A stretch of DNA of 64,000 bases from Hylemonella gracilis str. Niagara R (GCF_000600295.1 NZ_JEMG01000001.1:1679165-1743164); one strand, 5' to 3'; numbered from the stretch's first letter, positions 24,266-34,345 are shown. The notes: generated from the letters alone by a model not told the origin. Numbers and translations: made by a program.

Positions 24266-25114
24266 ATGTTCTGGCAAACCACCCGGTATCGCATTGATCT
24301 GTCGGCGCCACGGATCATGGGTATCGTCAACGTCACGCCCGACTCCTTTTCGGATGGCGGATGTCATGCGGATGCTCAGTCGGCACTGCGGCACTGTGAA
24401 CGTCTGCTGAAGGACGGTGCCGATGTTCTCGACATCGGTGGTGAATCGACCCGTCCTGGCAGTCCATCCGTACACCTGGAAGAAGAGTTGGCGCGCGTGC
24501 TGCCCGTGCTGCGCGGCGCGCTCACGCTGGGGGTTCCGATTTCGGTCGACAGCTACAAGCCCGAGGTGATGCGGGTGGCGCTGGACCTGGGGGTGGACAT
24601 CCTCAACGACATCTGGGCCTTGCGCCAAGAGGGCGCCGAGGAACTGGTGGTGCGTCACCCCTCCTGTGGGCTTTGCCTCATGCACATGCACCGTGACCCT
24701 CAGACCATGCAGACCGCGCCCATGGAAGGCGACGTGGTGCCCCAGGTGCGAGCGTTCCTGGCGGAAACCGCCCGCCGACTGCGCACGCGGGGAGTCGCGC
24801 CCGAGCGCATTGTGCTGGATGCTGGTATCGGCTTCGGTAAAACCGTGGGGCAGAACTTCGCATTGCTCGCCCGCCAGGCCGAGTTGTCCGCGCTCGGCTA
24901 CCCGTGGCTTGCGGGTTGGTCGCGCAAGTCGTCGTTGGGTACGGTGACTGGCGTGGCTGCGGCGGCCGAACGCTTGGTTCCCAGCGTTGCCGCGGCCTTG
25001 TTGGCCGTGGAGCGCGGCGCAGCCATCGTGCGCGTCCACGACGTGCGAGAAACCAAGCAGGCCTTGCAGGTGTGGGCGGCCATGCGCGCCCAGGAAATCA
25101 AAGGACAACCATGA
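24266..25114 (+). CDS. folP: Dihydropteroate synthase
   Basis: A 282-residue TIM-barrel enzyme joining p-aminobenzoate to dihydropterin pyrophosphate in folate synthesis, the sulfonamide target. Both family signatures are present: [14 protein letters not shown] near residue 18 and the later [11 protein letters not shown] lysine in the W-S-R-K-S segment matches the substrate site. ATG 24266 is chosen over TTG 24257. No clear ribosome binding site is visible because the start follows directly on a terminator hairpin. The stop overlaps glmM (ATGA). Confidence 0.95.
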   Translation: MFWQTTRYRIDLSAPRIMGIVNVTPDSFSDGGCHADAQSALRHCERLLKDGADVLDIGGESTRPGSPSVHLEEELARVLPVLRGALTLGVPISVDSYKPEVMRVALDLGVDILNDIWALRQEGAEELVVRHPSCGLCLMHMHRDPQTMQTAPMEGDVVPQVRAFLAETARRLRTRGVAPERIVLDAGIGFGKTVGQNFALLARQAELSALGYPWLAGWSRKSSLGTVTGVAAAAERLVPSVAAALLAVERGAAIVRVHDVRETKQALQVWAAMRAQEIKGQP

Positions 25115-26472
25115 GCAACAGAAAATATTTTGGAACCGATGGCATACGTGGCACCGTGGGCCAAGCTCCCATCACGCCGGATTTTGTCCTGCGCCTGGCC
25201 CACGCCGTGGGGCGCGTGCTCAAACGCCATGAACCTGAAGCCGCCACGCGTCCTTTGGTGCTGATTGGCAAGGACACGCGCATCTCCGGCTACATGCTGG
25301 AAAGCGCGCTGGAGTCGGGTTTCAACTCCGCAGGCGTGGACGTGCTCCTGCTCGGGCCCTTGCCCACCCCGGGAGTGGCTTACCTGACCCGCGCGCAGCG
25401 TGCGAGCCTGGGCGTGGTCATCAGCGCCAGCCACAACCCCTATCCGGACAACGGTATCAAGTTCTTCAGCGCTGCGGGCTCCAAACTGCCCGATGAATGG
25501 GAGGCCGAAGTCGAGGCGGCCCTGGAAGAACCGCCGCAGTGGGTGGATTCCTCTCGCCTGGGGCGCGCGCGGCGCCTGGAGGACGCGGCGGGGCGCTACA
25601 TTGAGTTCTGCAAAAGCACCTTCGCGGGCGATCTGACGCTCAAGGGCGTCAAGATCGTTGTGGACTCGGCGCACGGAGCGGCCTACCAGGTGGCGCCCAA
25701 GGTATTCCATGAATTGGGCGCGGAGGTCAGCACCATCGGCGGCAACCCGGATGGTCTCAACATCAACCAGGGCGTGGGTGCGACCCATCCGGAAGCGTTG
25801 GTGGCTGCCGTCCAGGAGCAGGGTGCCCACTACGGCGTCGCCCTCGATGGGGACGCGGACCGCCTGCTGATGGTGGACGCGCAAGGCCGTCTCTACAACG
25901 GCGACGAGTTGCTTTACCTGATGGTGAATGAACGCCTGAGCCGAGGGGAACAGGTGCCCGGTGTGGTGGGCACGCTGATGACGAACATGGCCGTGGAAGT
26001 CGCGCTCAAGCAGCGTGGTCTGCAGTTCGTGCGCGCCAAGGTGGGGGACCGGTATGTGCTGGAGGAACTGCTCGCGCGCGGGTGGCTGCTGGGTGGCGAG
26101 GGCTCGGGGCATCTACTGGCGCTCGATAAGCAGACCACCGGGGACGGACTGGTGAGCGCCTTGCAGGTGTTGCAAGCCTGCGCGCGCGGCAAGCAACTGT
26201 CGGAGTTGTTGTCGGAGGTGCGCCTGTTCCCGCAGACGCTGATCAATGTCCGCATGGATCCCCGCCGCATGCCCGACTGGAAGACGGCCTGGAAAACCCA
26301 TGCGGGCTTGCTGGCCGCGCAACGGGCCGCCGAGCTGGAATTGGGCGAGACAGGTCGCGTGCTCATCCGCGCCAGTGGCACCGAGCCGCTCCTGCGCGTG
26401 ATGGTCGAGGCGCGTGACGCGACGCAGGCCCTGTCCTGTGCCGAACGCATCGCGGCGGCCTTTCAGGTTTGA
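25111..26472 (+). CDS. glmM: Phosphoglucosamine mutase
   Basis: A 453-residue phosphohexomutase converting glucosamine-6-phosphate to glucosamine-1-phosphate, which feeds UDP-GlcNAc for peptidoglycan and lipid A. The N-terminus has the family start [10 protein letters not shown]. The phosphoserine is Ser107 in ISASHNP, and the metal loop DGDADR is intact. The C-terminal [10 protein letters not shown] phosphate-binding motif is present. ATG 25111 overlaps the folP stop, the conserved folP-glmM coupling. Confidence 0.97.
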   Translation: MSNRKYFGTDGIRGTVGQAPITPDFVLRLAHAVGRVLKRHEPEAATRPLVLIGKDTRISGYMLESALESGFNSAGVDVLLLGPLPTPGVAYLTRAQRASLGVVISASHNPYPDNGIKFFSAAGSKLPDEWEAEVEAALEEPPQWVDSSRLGRARRLEDAAGRYIEFCKSTFAGDLTLKGVKIVVDSAHGAAYQVAPKVFHELGAEVSTIGGNPDGLNINQGVGATHPEALVAAVQEQGAHYGVALDGDADRLLMVDAQGRLYNGDELLYLMVNERLSRGEQVPGVVGTLMTNMAVEVALKQRGLQFVRAKVGDRYVLEELLARGWLLGGEGSGHLLALDKQTTGDGLVSALQVLQACARGKQLSELLSEVRLFPQTLINVRMDPRRMPDWKTAWKTHAGLLAAQRAAELELGETGRVLIRASGTEPLLRVMVEARDATQALSCAERIAAAFQV

Positions 26473-26550
26473 TGGACCTGATTGACGCCAGGCTGTCCGG
26501 CGCCATGCCCAGCGTCCAGGGCGCGCCGGGCATGGGCGGCCGGAACGGGG

Positions 26551-27228
26551 TCAGTCGGGGGTGGGCTGTTCCGCGCTGTTGTGGAAATTTCCGAAGAACG
26601 CGGCGCTCAATTCATCGCTCTTGAAGGAGCGCACGGACATCATGGTCTGCATTTCCGTCAGCCAGGAGCTGATGTACTTGTAGGTGGACACCTTGCCGTA
26701 GTCCTGCGCCATCTTCAGCAATGCGCCAGCGTCGAACTTGTGGATCAAGGCGCGGACGTCCCGCTGAATCGTGCTGGTTTCTTCGGTGAAGAAGTCCGTG
26801 TTGTTCAGCAGATCGATCAACAGGAACTCCGCCGTGATTTGCCCAGGGTAGCGCGAGCGGCGACGGATGTCGTAGGTCACCTCGCCCAGGCGGAATATGC
26901 CATGGCGCTTGCGGTTGTAGACCAGGTGCATATCGAACTTGGGCGTCAGGTTCAAACCCAGCGTAAGGTATTCCTGCCAGGGCAGCAGCAGAAAATCGTG
27001 GATGCCCAGAAAACCCTCCAGCAGCGACTTGCTGGTCAAGGGGGAGTAGTTTCTGGGTGAGGCGCCTCGGTAGTGGTAGAGGCCTTGGGTGATTTTTTCC
27101 AGCGCACCTTGTGCAACGAGTTGTCGAATTCGGTGGTCCGTGAAAACCAGATCACAAACCAGATCCTCTCGGCGATAGACCTTGCCTGGTTCCAGTTTCT
27201 CTTCCACGTTTTTTTCGCTTCTGTCCAT
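26551..27228 (-). CDS. Lone AbiEi-like winged-helix protein
   Basis: A 225-residue protein. Residues about 18-55 look like the N-terminal winged helix of AbiEi-type antitoxins (R-I-R-Q-L-V-A-Q-G-A-L-E-K-I-T-Q-G-L-Y). The rest is mixed alpha/beta and is not clearly recognised. ATG 27228 is chosen because AAAGGAG lies 9-10 bases before it; an in-frame extension to 27297 lacks support. No nucleotidyltransferase (AbiEii) toxin is adjacent: glmM is convergent on one side and a gene-free region lies on the other. The coding DNA has noticeably lower GC than its neighbours, suggesting acquisition. Function unknown; the antitoxin assignment is inference from one domain. Confidence 0.6.
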   Translation of the reverse strand: MDRSEKNVEEKLEPGKVYRREDLVCDLVFTDHRIRQLVAQGALEKITQGLYHYRGASPRNYSPLTSKSLLEGFLGIHDFLLLPWQEYLTLGLNLTPKFDMHLVYNRKRHGIFRLGEVTYDIRRRSRYPGQITAEFLLIDLLNNTDFFTEETSTIQRDVRALIHKFDAGALLKMAQDYGKVSTYKYISSWLTEMQTMMSVRSFKSDELSAAFFGNFHNSAEQPTPD

Positions 27229-27734
27229 GGTGTGTTGCTCCTTTCCCTGCGTGCAATGAAGTCGCGTGCCTGATGACAGACACGCGGCGGACACCAACGA
27301 ACGACCTGCGAAAACTGTGGGCCAGTTTTTTGAGTATTCAGTTTATAAAACAGATTGGCATATCTGTTATCGATAGAGTAGCGGTGCGTCAACTTTTCCG
27401 CAACAACGGGCAAGAAAAACCCCGGTCATCCGAATTCATCAGGATTGCCGTATTGTTTTTTGCATTAATGGAGGGTTTTTCCGGCGGCTGATTCAGGGTA
27501 CTTTTTTGGATTCAGAGGCTGGAAAAAAACACCCTGACTTTGTGCAGTACGCACGCGGAGAAATGCATACCTGGGAGGGCTATGTCTTTCAGGGGCTGGG
27601 TACGATTGGGGAGGCATACCCCCTACCGAGATAGACCATGCAGTTCCTTCGTGCGTAGCGTAAGCGGTCCGTAAAACCAGAGACCTGGATGGACCCCGCT
27701 TGCGTAGGGGGCACGCGAGAAGCGAAAGGGCGGC
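27229..27734. other. 506-base region without a convincing gene
   Basis: The first 310 bases are AT-rich, with runs of T and A and no codon-like structure. They presumably include the promoter of the AbiEi-like gene. The remainder is GC-rich with several short hairpins: GGGG (27608-27611) with CCCCC (27619-27623), CCAG/CTGG (27677-27688) followed on the minus strand by TTTT, and a CCCC/GGGG hairpin further on. The last two lie just past the ureohydrolase stop and may terminate it. A short minus-strand open frame here overlaps the ureohydrolase and does not look coding. Confidence 0.5.
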
Positions 27735-28676
27735 TTAGCGGAGTTGTATTTTTGCACCGCCCTCGTGGGCGATGCGTCCGCACAGGTAGGTCCAGACAAA
27801 AGCGGCGGCGGCCTGGCTGCTCAGCTCCGCGTGGTCGTAGGGCGGAGCGACTTCCACGCAATCCATGCCGACGAAGGGGAGATCAGCCAGTTCCTCCAGG
27901 ATGCTCAGCACCTGGTTGCTGCTCATGCCGCCAGGTTCCGGGGTGCCAGTGCCAGGTGCGTAGGCCGGGTCCAGACAGTCGATGTCCAGCGTCAGGTACA
28001 TCGGTGGATGGTCATGCTGGGCCAGACGCTCCCGGATCGCGGCCAGCAAGGGGGCCAACTGGCGCGGGCTTTCCAGCCCGCGCAGATCCCGACCCGTGAA
28101 AATCTGCCCGCCTTGTTCGCGCACGTAGTCACGCGCGGCTCGTGCGCCCGAGGATCGGATGCCGATCTGTGTGAAGCATTCCGGGATGACCAGTCCTTCC
28201 TGGATCGCCTCATATACCCAGGTCCCATGGCCGCTGGGTTCCCCGAAATGGTCCTGCCAGGTGTCGCAATGCGCGTCGAAATGGATTACCCCCAGCGGTC
28301 GACCTAGCCACTCGCGGTAAGCGCGCAACAGGGGCAGCGTGATGGAATGGTCTCCACCCAGCCAGCACATGTGGTGGGCACGCAGCAGCGGGTCGACCAG
28401 CGGCACCATCGCGGCGCGCATGGCCGACAGGCTGGTGTTGGGCAAGGGCAGATCTCCCGCTTCTCCAACTTTGCCCAGCGGCGTGACATCGAAGTGGGGG
28501 TGGATCGCGTCGCACAGCATGTGGCTGGCTTCGCGGATGGCGCGTGGGCCGAAGCGTGCACCAGGACGGTTGGTCACCGCGCCATCCCAGGCGATGCCGG
28601 CCACCGCATACGGCGTGGCGGCGCTGATGGGGGCGGCCTTGAGGAAAGCCGTGTGGGCGAGAAAAGCGAAGGTCAT
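27735..28676 (-). CDS. speB: Agmatinase / ureohydrolase family protein
   Basis: A 313-residue manganese ureohydrolase. All three metal-binding signatures are intact: GGDHSIT near residue 105, HFDAHCDTW near 130 and D-I-D-C-L-D-P-A-Y-A-P-G-T-G near 215. Agmatinases hydrolyse agmatine to putrescine and urea. Related enzymes act on guanidinobutyrate, guanidine and other guanidino compounds, and these motifs do not separate them. ATG 28676 marks the normal N-terminus; longer in-frame sequence upstream runs through the azoreductase gene. It is 128 bases downstream of azoR in the same direction. Confidence 0.85.
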   Translation of the reverse strand: MTFAFLAHTAFLKAAPISAATPYAVAGIAWDGAVTNRPGARFGPRAIREASHMLCDAIHPHFDVTPLGKVGEAGDLPLPNTSLSAMRAAMVPLVDPLLRAHHMCWLGGDHSITLPLLRAYREWLGRPLGVIHFDAHCDTWQDHFGEPSGHGTWVYEAIQEGLVIPECFTQIGIRSSGARAARDYVREQGGQIFTGRDLRGLESPRQLAPLLAAIRERLAQHDHPPMYLTLDIDCLDPAYAPGTGTPEPGGMSSNQVLSILEELADLPFVGMDCVEVAPPYDHAELSSQAAAAFVWTYLCGRIAHEGGAKIQLR

Positions 28677-28750
28677 GCGTGGATTGTCGCAGCGCGCTTT
28701 CCTGAGTTTGCGGCTGGACTGTCCTCGAACCGCCCGCGCCGCTGCAAGCA

Positions 28751-28776
28751 GCAAGGCCACCTCGCGGTGGCCTTGC
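28751..28776 (-). terminator. Perfect hairpin between azoR and the ureohydrolase
   Basis: GCAAGGCCACC and GGTGGCCTTGC form a perfect 11-base-pair stem. Read on the minus strand the four-base loop is GCGA, a GNRA tetraloop. It lies 28 bases after the azoR stop. No T-run follows, so it may act as a U-less terminator or as an mRNA 3' end stabiliser. Confidence 0.55.
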
Positions 28777-28804
28777 GGGAACCGTCCCCGGAGAGGACGA
28801 TGGA

Positions 28805-29410
28805 TCAGGCGGTTTGCTTGGCTTGAGCCTGGTTGGCTGCCAGCGTGGGCTTGATACTGGCTTGCGCATCGGAGATGGCCTTGGCCTTGGCCTCGGGGCC
28901 CATGTTCACGCCTTCGGCGCGCACGAAGCGCACATCGGTGATGCCGAAGAAGCCGAACACGGCTTGCAGGTAGCTCTCTTGGTGTTCCAGGGCGCGGCCC
29001 ATTTCGCTGTTGGAATAGAAACCGCCGCGGCTGGAGGCCACGATGACCGTCTTGCCTTGGGCCAGGCCTTCCGGGCCTTTTTCGGTGTAACGGAAGGTCC
29101 GGCCGGCTTGCGCCAGGCGGTCGATCCAGGCCTTGAGTTGACCGGGGATGGAGAAGTTGTACAGCGGCGCGCCGACGACGATCACGTTCGCGGCCAGGAA
29201 CTGGCTGACCAGGCGTTCGGAGACCTCGTCCTTGAAGCCACCGCTCAGCACCTGGCCGTCCAGATGGCCGGGGGCATTGACGGCCAGATCCAGGTAGTCC
29301 ACTGTGGCGCCGGGGTTGGCGGCCTTCCATTCAGCGACGATGGCCTGGGTCAGTTGGCGGGATACGGAATTGGCGCCAGTGATGGCGGAATCAACATGCA
29401 GCAGTTTCAT
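28805..29410 (-). CDS. azoR: FMN-dependent NADH-azoreductase
   Basis: A 201-residue flavodoxin-fold reductase. It has the AzoR start M-K-L-L-H-V-D-S, the FMN-binding [18 protein letters not shown] loop near residue 92 and the S-S-R-G-G-F-Y-S loop near residue 140. The family reduces azo dyes and quinones with NADH and protects against thiol-reactive quinones. The start at 29410 follows AAGGAA. A divergent LysR gene starts 179 bases away across an AT-rich spacer and is the likely regulator. Confidence 0.93.
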   Translation of the reverse strand: MKLLHVDSAITGANSVSRQLTQAIVAEWKAANPGATVDYLDLAVNAPGHLDGQVLSGGFKDEVSERLVSQFLAANVIVVGAPLYNFSIPGQLKAWIDRLAQAGRTFRYTEKGPEGLAQGKTVIVASSRGGFYSNSEMGRALEHQESYLQAVFGFFGITDVRFVRAEGVNMGPEAKAKAISDAQASIKPTLAANQAQAKQTA

Positions 29411-29589
29411 GGCGGGTTCCTTGCAAAAAGAGGCAACGGAGTGGAAGGAGGGAATTGACGCCCTATATTCTGCTGGTGTGATGAATAATTGATAAGAATG
29501 CAAAATTGCGATTGATTGTTCTGAATTTGGGACAGTAAAGAGGTGGGAATCAAGAAATAGCGGGTCGCTCCGACCCAAAGAGGCCGTCC

Positions 29590-30594
29590 ATGCAGGATCT
29601 GAACGACATGTTGTACTTTGCCGAAGTGGTCGAGCGCGGCGGTTTCGCGGCCGCCGGCCGGACGCTCGGCATTCCCAAGTCCAGGCTCTCGCGCCGCATC
29701 GCCGAGCTCGAGCTGAACCTGGGCGTGCGCCTGTTGCAGCGCACCACCCGCAAGCTTTCGCTGACCCAGGCCGGTGAGCTTTACCTGCGCCACTGTGCCG
29801 CCGTCCGGGACGAGGCCCAGGCGGCGCAGGACGCCTTGACCGCCGTGCAGGTGGAACCGCGCGGTGTCATTCGCGTGGCCTGTCCCATTACCCTCGCTCA
29901 GACCACGGTGGGCCATCTGGTGCCTCATTTCATGTCTCAGTACCCCCAGGTGCGCGTGGAGATGCGCGTGAGCAACCGCGTGGTGGACCTGGTGGAGGAG
30001 GGCGTGGATGTGGCCTTGCGCGTGCGTGTCTCGCTGGACGACAGCGGTAGCCTGGTGGTCAAGAATCTGGGCGAAAGCCGCTCGCTGCTGGTGGCTGCGC
30101 CCGAGCTGCTGGCCCGGCAGGGCACTCCAAAAACGGTACAGGACTTGGCGCGCCTGGACACCGTGGCCATGTCCGCCGTCGAGGGCCGCACCACGCTGCG
30201 CTTGCTCGGCCCCGAGATCCATGGCAAGAGAGCGGAGCACCTGCTGGTCCATCAACCGCGCTACGTCGCGGACGACTTGGTGACCTTGCAGCACGCCGTG
30301 CAACGGGGCATCGGCATGACGGCGCTGCCGGACTATCTGTGCCACGCAGCCCTGGCCGATGGTCGTCTGGTGGAAGTGCTGCCCGGATGGGCACCGCAGG
30401 CCGGCATCGTCCACGCCGTCTTTCCGTCACGGCGCGGCTTGAATCCCGCGGTCCGCAGCTTTCTGGATTTTCTGGGCGCCCATCTGCGCGGGCACGAAAT
30501 CGTGATCGGCGCCGAGGTCTGCGTACCCTCCCTGCAGGACACCTGGTCACTTCGAGGGAACGGGCTGGCAACGACTGGTCCGGCTCCTGGCTGA
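29590..30594 (+). CDS. LysR-family transcriptional regulator
   Basis: A 334-residue LysR protein. The N-terminal helix-turn-helix ([22 protein letters not shown]) is at about residues 9-30. A periplasmic-binding-like effector domain runs from about residue 90 to 300. The C-terminal tail is about 30 residues longer than usual. Divergence from azoR suggests control of azoR, and possibly of the ureohydrolase beyond it, in response to quinone or related electrophiles. The effector is not known. It converges with the racemase-like gene downstream. Confidence 0.88.
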   Translation: MQDLNDMLYFAEVVERGGFAAAGRTLGIPKSRLSRRIAELELNLGVRLLQRTTRKLSLTQAGELYLRHCAAVRDEAQAAQDALTAVQVEPRGVIRVACPITLAQTTVGHLVPHFMSQYPQVRVEMRVSNRVVDLVEEGVDVALRVRVSLDDSGSLVVKNLGESRSLLVAAPELLARQGTPKTVQDLARLDTVAMSAVEGRTTLRLLGPEIHGKRAEHLLVHQPRYVADDLVTLQHAVQRGIGMTALPDYLCHAALADGRLVEVLPGWAPQAGIVHAVFPSRRGLNPAVRSFLDFLGAHLRGHEIVIGAEVCVPSLQDTWSLRGNGLATTGPAPG

Positions 30595-30652
30595 CGCTGG
30601 CATCGATCGCTGCGGCGCGAGGCTCGGGCCGGCCCAGGGCCCAGTCACTGGC

Positions 30653-31369
30653 TCACAGCCAGGGCGGGCAACCCTGGCCGCCGGAGGGCGGTGCGAACCA
30701 GACCTGGCGCGCGGCAGCCAGCACACTGTCGATCAGCGGCACGTCGATCCGTTTCTGCAGCACGGCCGCCAGTCCGCCGAGGCCTGCGCCGCCTAGGATG
30801 ATGGCCTCCACGCCGTGGTCCACGCGCACCTTAAGACAGGCTTCCAACAACAAAGCATGTGCCGCTGCAGGATCGGCGCGCAACTGGGCGCCGCTCAGCG
30901 CCACCGTCTCGATGGCTGCCACACGCCCGCCACCGGCCAACGCGGGCAGCAGCTTGCGAAGCATCGGGCCCCAGGCCGCGCCACCCGTCACGATGGCGCA
31001 CCGTCCTTGCCCTGCGGATTGACTCGACGCATCCATGAGCTGTACCGCTTCCAGCAGGGCCGCTTCCGCGAGGCCCGTGACCGGGCAATTCGCGGCCTCG
31101 CGCAAGGCAAAGAGCCCCGGGTCGCCGAAGCAGCCGACGATCACGCCGTCGAGAGGCGTCGCGCGTTCCGCGCTGGCCTGCCGCCAAGCCTGCAGCGCGG
31201 CATGTCCTGCCACGGCATAACCGACTTCATCGGCGATGTAGGGCGCGCCAAAGGCCGCCGTGACAGCGTGCACGTTCACATTCGCGGGACTGTTCGCGCG
31301 CACCAGGGCGGTCAGGGTTTCCGTGATCGCGGTCGTCGTATTGGGGTTGATCAGTAGCAGCTCGCGCAT
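30653..31369 (-). CDS. Asp/Glu racemase superfamily protein lacking the second catalytic cysteine
   Basis: A 238-residue protein of the aspartate/glutamate/hydantoin racemase superfamily. It opens L-L-L-I-N-P-N-T, typical of hydantoin and allantoin racemases. The first catalytic cysteine is Cys80 in VGCFGDPG. At the second site, where the family has L-G-C-A-G, the sequence reads ILGGAG with Gly194. Two-base racemisation would need both cysteines, so another activity (decarboxylase-, isomerase- or lyase-like) is likely. ATG 31369 is preferred to 31378 on ribosome-binding-site spacing. It is divergent from the molybdenum hydroxylase operon, 97 bases away. Confidence 0.8.
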   Translation of the reverse strand: MRELLLINPNTTTAITETLTALVRANSPANVNVHAVTAAFGAPYIADEVGYAVAGHAALQAWRQASAERATPLDGVIVGCFGDPGLFALREAANCPVTGLAEAALLEAVQLMDASSQSAGQGRCAIVTGGAAWGPMLRKLLPALAGGGRVAAIETVALSGAQLRADPAAAHALLLEACLKVRVDHGVEAIILGGAGLGGLAAVLQKRIDVPLIDSVLAAARQVWFAPPSGGQGCPPWL

Positions 31370-31466
31370 GGCTCGCATCCTATCCTAGGGTTTCGCCTAG
31401 AACCACGAGGGCACCGATGAACTGAACATGGACTCGCTCCATGACGAACGTGGAAGGAGACAGACC

Positions 31467-31934
31467 ATGCAAGTGAAGTTCAAGGTCAACGGCATGCTCG
31501 CGAACGTTGACGTTCCTCCCAACACCCTGCTTGTGCATGCCTTGCGCGAGCAACTGCGTCTGACCGGCACCCATGTCGGCTGCGACACGGCCCAGTGCGG
31601 CGCCTGTACCGTGATCGCCAACGGCCGAGCCATCAAGTCCTGCAACACCCTGGCTGCGCAGCATGAAGGCTCGGAGATCACCACCATCGAGGGCCTGGCT
31701 CAATCCGATGGCACGCTGCACCCGATGCAGGCCGCCTTCAAGGAGTGCCACGGCTTGCAATGCGGCTTCTGCACGCCGGGCATGGTCATGAGCGCGGTGG
31801 ACCTCTGTCGGCATCACCCGAAAGCGGGCGAAGCCGAGATTCGCGAGCTGCTCGAAGGCAATCTTTGCCGATGCACCGGCTACCAGAACATCGTCAAGGC
31901 CGTGCAACAAGGCCGGGCCGCGATGGCGGCATGA
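31467..31934 (+). CDS. coxS: Molybdenum hydroxylase iron-sulfur subunit (CoxS-like)
   Basis: A 155-residue two-[2Fe-2S] subunit. The plant-ferredoxin-type cluster is bound by Cys39, Cys44, Cys47 and Cys59. The proximal cluster is bound by Cys99, Cys102, Cys134 and Cys136 (CGFC and CRC motifs). It passes electrons from the molybdenum centre to the FAD subunit. GGAAGGAGA at 31452-31459 precedes the ATG. It is first in a seven-gene run of structural then maturation genes. Cytoplasmic or membrane-associated location is expected since no signal peptide is seen. Confidence 0.93.
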   Translation: MQVKFKVNGMLANVDVPPNTLLVHALREQLRLTGTHVGCDTAQCGACTVIANGRAIKSCNTLAAQHEGSEITTIEGLAQSDGTLHPMQAAFKECHGLQCGFCTPGMVMSAVDLCRHHPKAGEAEIRELLEGNLCRCTGYQNIVKAVQQGRAAMAA

Positions 31935-31964
31935 GTCCAGACTGAACCCCGAGGAGACCACACC

Positions 31965-34334
31965 ATGGGTGCCACCGACTTTGCCAAGCTGCCGCACATC
32001 GGCGAGGCCGTCCGCCGCAAGGAGGATTACCGCTTCCTGACCGGCGCGGGCCAATACACCGACGACGTGAACCTCGCGCACCAGGCGCAGGCGGTGTTCG
32101 TGCGATCGCCACACGCGCATGCGATCGTCAAATCCATCAATGTCCGCAAAGCCGAGGCGATGCCCGGTGTCCTGAAGGTGTACACCGGCAAGGACATCGA
32201 GGGCAAGATGAATGGCCTGCCCTGTGGCTGGCTGATCACCAGCACCGACGGCACGCCGATGAAAGAGCCGCCGCATCCCGTGCTGGCGCAAGGCAAGGTG
32301 CGTTACGTGGGCGACCACGTGGCCATGGTGGTGGCCGAGACGCTGCAGCATGCGCGCGATGCCGCCGAGGCCGTGGAGGTCGACTACGAGGTGCTCGACG
32401 CCGTGGTGGCCGTTGGCGACGCGAAGCGGGGGCCCGCGCTGCACGACATCGCGTTAGACAATCATTGCTACAAGTGGGCCATCGGCGACAAAGCGGCGGT
32501 GGACGCGGCCTTCGCGAAGGCCGCCCATGTCACTCGGCTGGACCTGGTGAACAACCGCCTCATTCCCAACGCGATGGAACCACGCGCGGCCATTGGCAGC
32601 TACAACCGCGCGACCGATGAATACACACTCTACGTCGCTAACCAGAACCCCCACGTCGAACGGCTGCTGATGACGGCCTTCGTGCTGGGCCTGCCCGAGC
32701 ACAAGGTTCGCGTGATCGCGCCCGATGTGGGGGGCGGCTTCGGCTCCAAGATATTTCTCTACGCGGAGGACGTGGCCCTGACCTGGGCGGCCCGGCAACT
32801 CAATCGCAGCATCAAGTGGACGGCCGAGCGCGGTGAGGCTTTCCTGTCCGACGCACACGGGCGTGACCATCTCAGCCACGCCGAGATGGCCATGGACAAG
32901 GACGGGAAGTTCCTCGCGCTGCGCGTGCACACCGACGCCAACCTCGGCGCCTATCTCTCAACCTTCTCGACCGCGGTGCCGACCATCCTCTACGCGACCC
33001 TACTGGCCGGGCAGTACACGACGCCTCAGATCTACGTGGAAGTGGATGCCTGGTTCACCAACACCGCCCCGGTCGACGCTTACCGCGGCGCCGGCCGCCC
33101 CGAAGCCACCTACCTGCTGGAGCGGCTGGTGAGCCGCTGCGGCTGGGAATTGGGGCTGGGCCAGGACGAAATCCGCCGCCGCAACTTCATCACCCAGTTC
33201 CCCTACCAGACGCCGGTGGCCCTGCAATACGACACCGGCGACTACCACGCCGCCATGGACAAGGCTCAGAAGCTGGCCGACGTGGCCGGTTACGCGGCGC
33301 GCGCCAAGGCCAGCGAGGCCAAGGGCTTGAAGCGTGGCATCGGCTACTCCTCCTACATCGAGGCCTGCGGCATCGCACCCTCCAACATCGCAGGCGCCCT
33401 GGGCGCGCGCGCCGGCCTGTTCGAGTGCGGTGAAATCCGTGTGCATCCGACTGGCAGCGTGACGGTGTTCACCGGCTCGCACAGCCACGGCCAGGGCCAT
33501 GAAACCACCTTCGCCCAGGTGGTCGCCGCGCGCCTGGGCATTCCGGTCGAGAACGTGGACGTGGTGCATGGTGACACGGGTCGGGTGCCCTTTGGCATGG
33601 GCACCTATGGCTCACGCTCCATCAGCGTGGGCGGCGCGGCCATCATGAAGGCGTTGGACAAGATCGAGACCAAGGCCAAGAAGATCGCCGCCCACCTGAT
33701 GGAGGCCAGCGACGCCGACGTCGAGTTCAGCGGCGGCGAGTTCAAGGTCAAGGGCACGGACAAGAAAATCCCCTTTGGCCAGGTCGCATTGACCGCCTAC
33801 GTGCCGCACAACTACCCGCTGGACAAGCTGGAGCCTGGCCTCAACGAAACCGCCTTCTACGACCCGACCAATTTCACCTTCCCGGCCGGCACCTACATCT
33901 GCGAGGTCGAGGTGGACCCGGCGACGGGTGCGGTGCGGGTGGACCGCTTCACGGCGGTGGACGACTTCGGCACCATCATCAACCCGATGATCGTCGAGGG
34001 ACAGGTCCACGGCGGACTGGTGCAGGGCATCGGGCAGGCGCTGCTGGAAAACTGCGTCTACGACCGGCAGACCGGGCAGTTGCTGACTGGCAGCTTCATG
34101 GACTACGCCATGCCGCGCGCCGATGATTTTCCGAACTTCCAGCTCGACACCATCTGCACGCCCTGCACGCACAACCCGCTGGGCACCAAGGGCTGTGGCG
34201 AGGCGGGCGCCATCGGCTCGCCGCCCGCCGTTATCAATGCCGTGCTGGACGCTCTGCGCCCGCTGGGCGTGAAGGAATTCGACATGCCCGCCTCGCCCGC
34301 GCGCGTGTGGGACGCCATCCAGTCCGCAAAGTAA
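31965..34334 (+). CDS. coxL: Molybdopterin-binding large subunit (form-II CoxL-like)
   Basis: A 789-residue xanthine-oxidase family catalytic subunit binding the molybdopterin cytosine dinucleotide cofactor. The active-site loop is AYRGAGR at residues 372-378. This is the form-II signature, not the AYRCSFR of form-I carbon monoxide dehydrogenase. The catalytic glutamate is Glu746 in GCGEAG. The VGGGFG(S)K and [10 protein letters not shown] cofactor loops are present. Form-II enzymes may oxidise CO poorly or act on other substrates such as N-heterocycles or aldehydes; the substrate cannot be read from the sequence. Confidence 0.92.
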   Translation: MGATDFAKLPHIGEAVRRKEDYRFLTGAGQYTDDVNLAHQAQAVFVRSPHAHAIVKSINVRKAEAMPGVLKVYTGKDIEGKMNGLPCGWLITSTDGTPMKEPPHPVLAQGKVRYVGDHVAMVVAETLQHARDAAEAVEVDYEVLDAVVAVGDAKRGPALHDIALDNHCYKWAIGDKAAVDAAFAKAAHVTRLDLVNNRLIPNAMEPRAAIGSYNRATDEYTLYVANQNPHVERLLMTAFVLGLPEHKVRVIAPDVGGGFGSKIFLYAEDVALTWAARQLNRSIKWTAERGEAFLSDAHGRDHLSHAEMAMDKDGKFLALRVHTDANLGAYLSTFSTAVPTILYATLLAGQYTTPQIYVEVDAWFTNTAPVDAYRGAGRPEATYLLERLVSRCGWELGLGQDEIRRRNFITQFPYQTPVALQYDTGDYHAAMDKAQKLADVAGYAARAKASEAKGLKRGIGYSSYIEACGIAPSNIAGALGARAGLFECGEIRVHPTGSVTVFTGSHSHGQGHETTFAQVVAARLGIPVENVDVVHGDTGRVPFGMGTYGSRSISVGGAAIMKALDKIETKAKKIAAHLMEASDADVEFSGGEFKVKGTDKKIPFGQVALTAYVPHNYPLDKLEPGLNETAFYDPTNFTFPAGTYICEVEVDPATGAVRVDRFTAVDDFGTIINPMIVEGQVHGGLVQGIGQALLENCVYDRQTGQLLTGSFMDYAMPRADDFPNFQLDTICTPCTHNPLGTKGCGEAGAIGSPPAVINAVLDALRPLGVKEFDMPASPARVWDAIQSAK

Positions 34335-34345
34335 GGAGGTCCCTC

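Noticed and set aside
26482-27060. Plus-strand open frame after glmM
   Set aside because: It is antisense to the AbiEi-like gene, whose minus-strand frame has a good ribosome binding site and a recognisable winged helix.
27600-27734. Possible guanidine-type riboswitch near the ureohydrolase gene
   Set aside because: It lies at the 3' side of that gene, and I could not find the conserved loops of any guanidine riboswitch class.
27589-27861. A 90-codon minus-strand open frame beside the ureohydrolase gene
   Set aside because: It overlaps the ureohydrolase in another frame, is Arg/Pro-rich and has no ribosome binding site or recognisable domain.
31381-31466. CCTAG direct repeat (31384 and 31396) as a cox operator
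   Set aside because: Five-base repeats are too short to be meaningful without a regulator or conservation.
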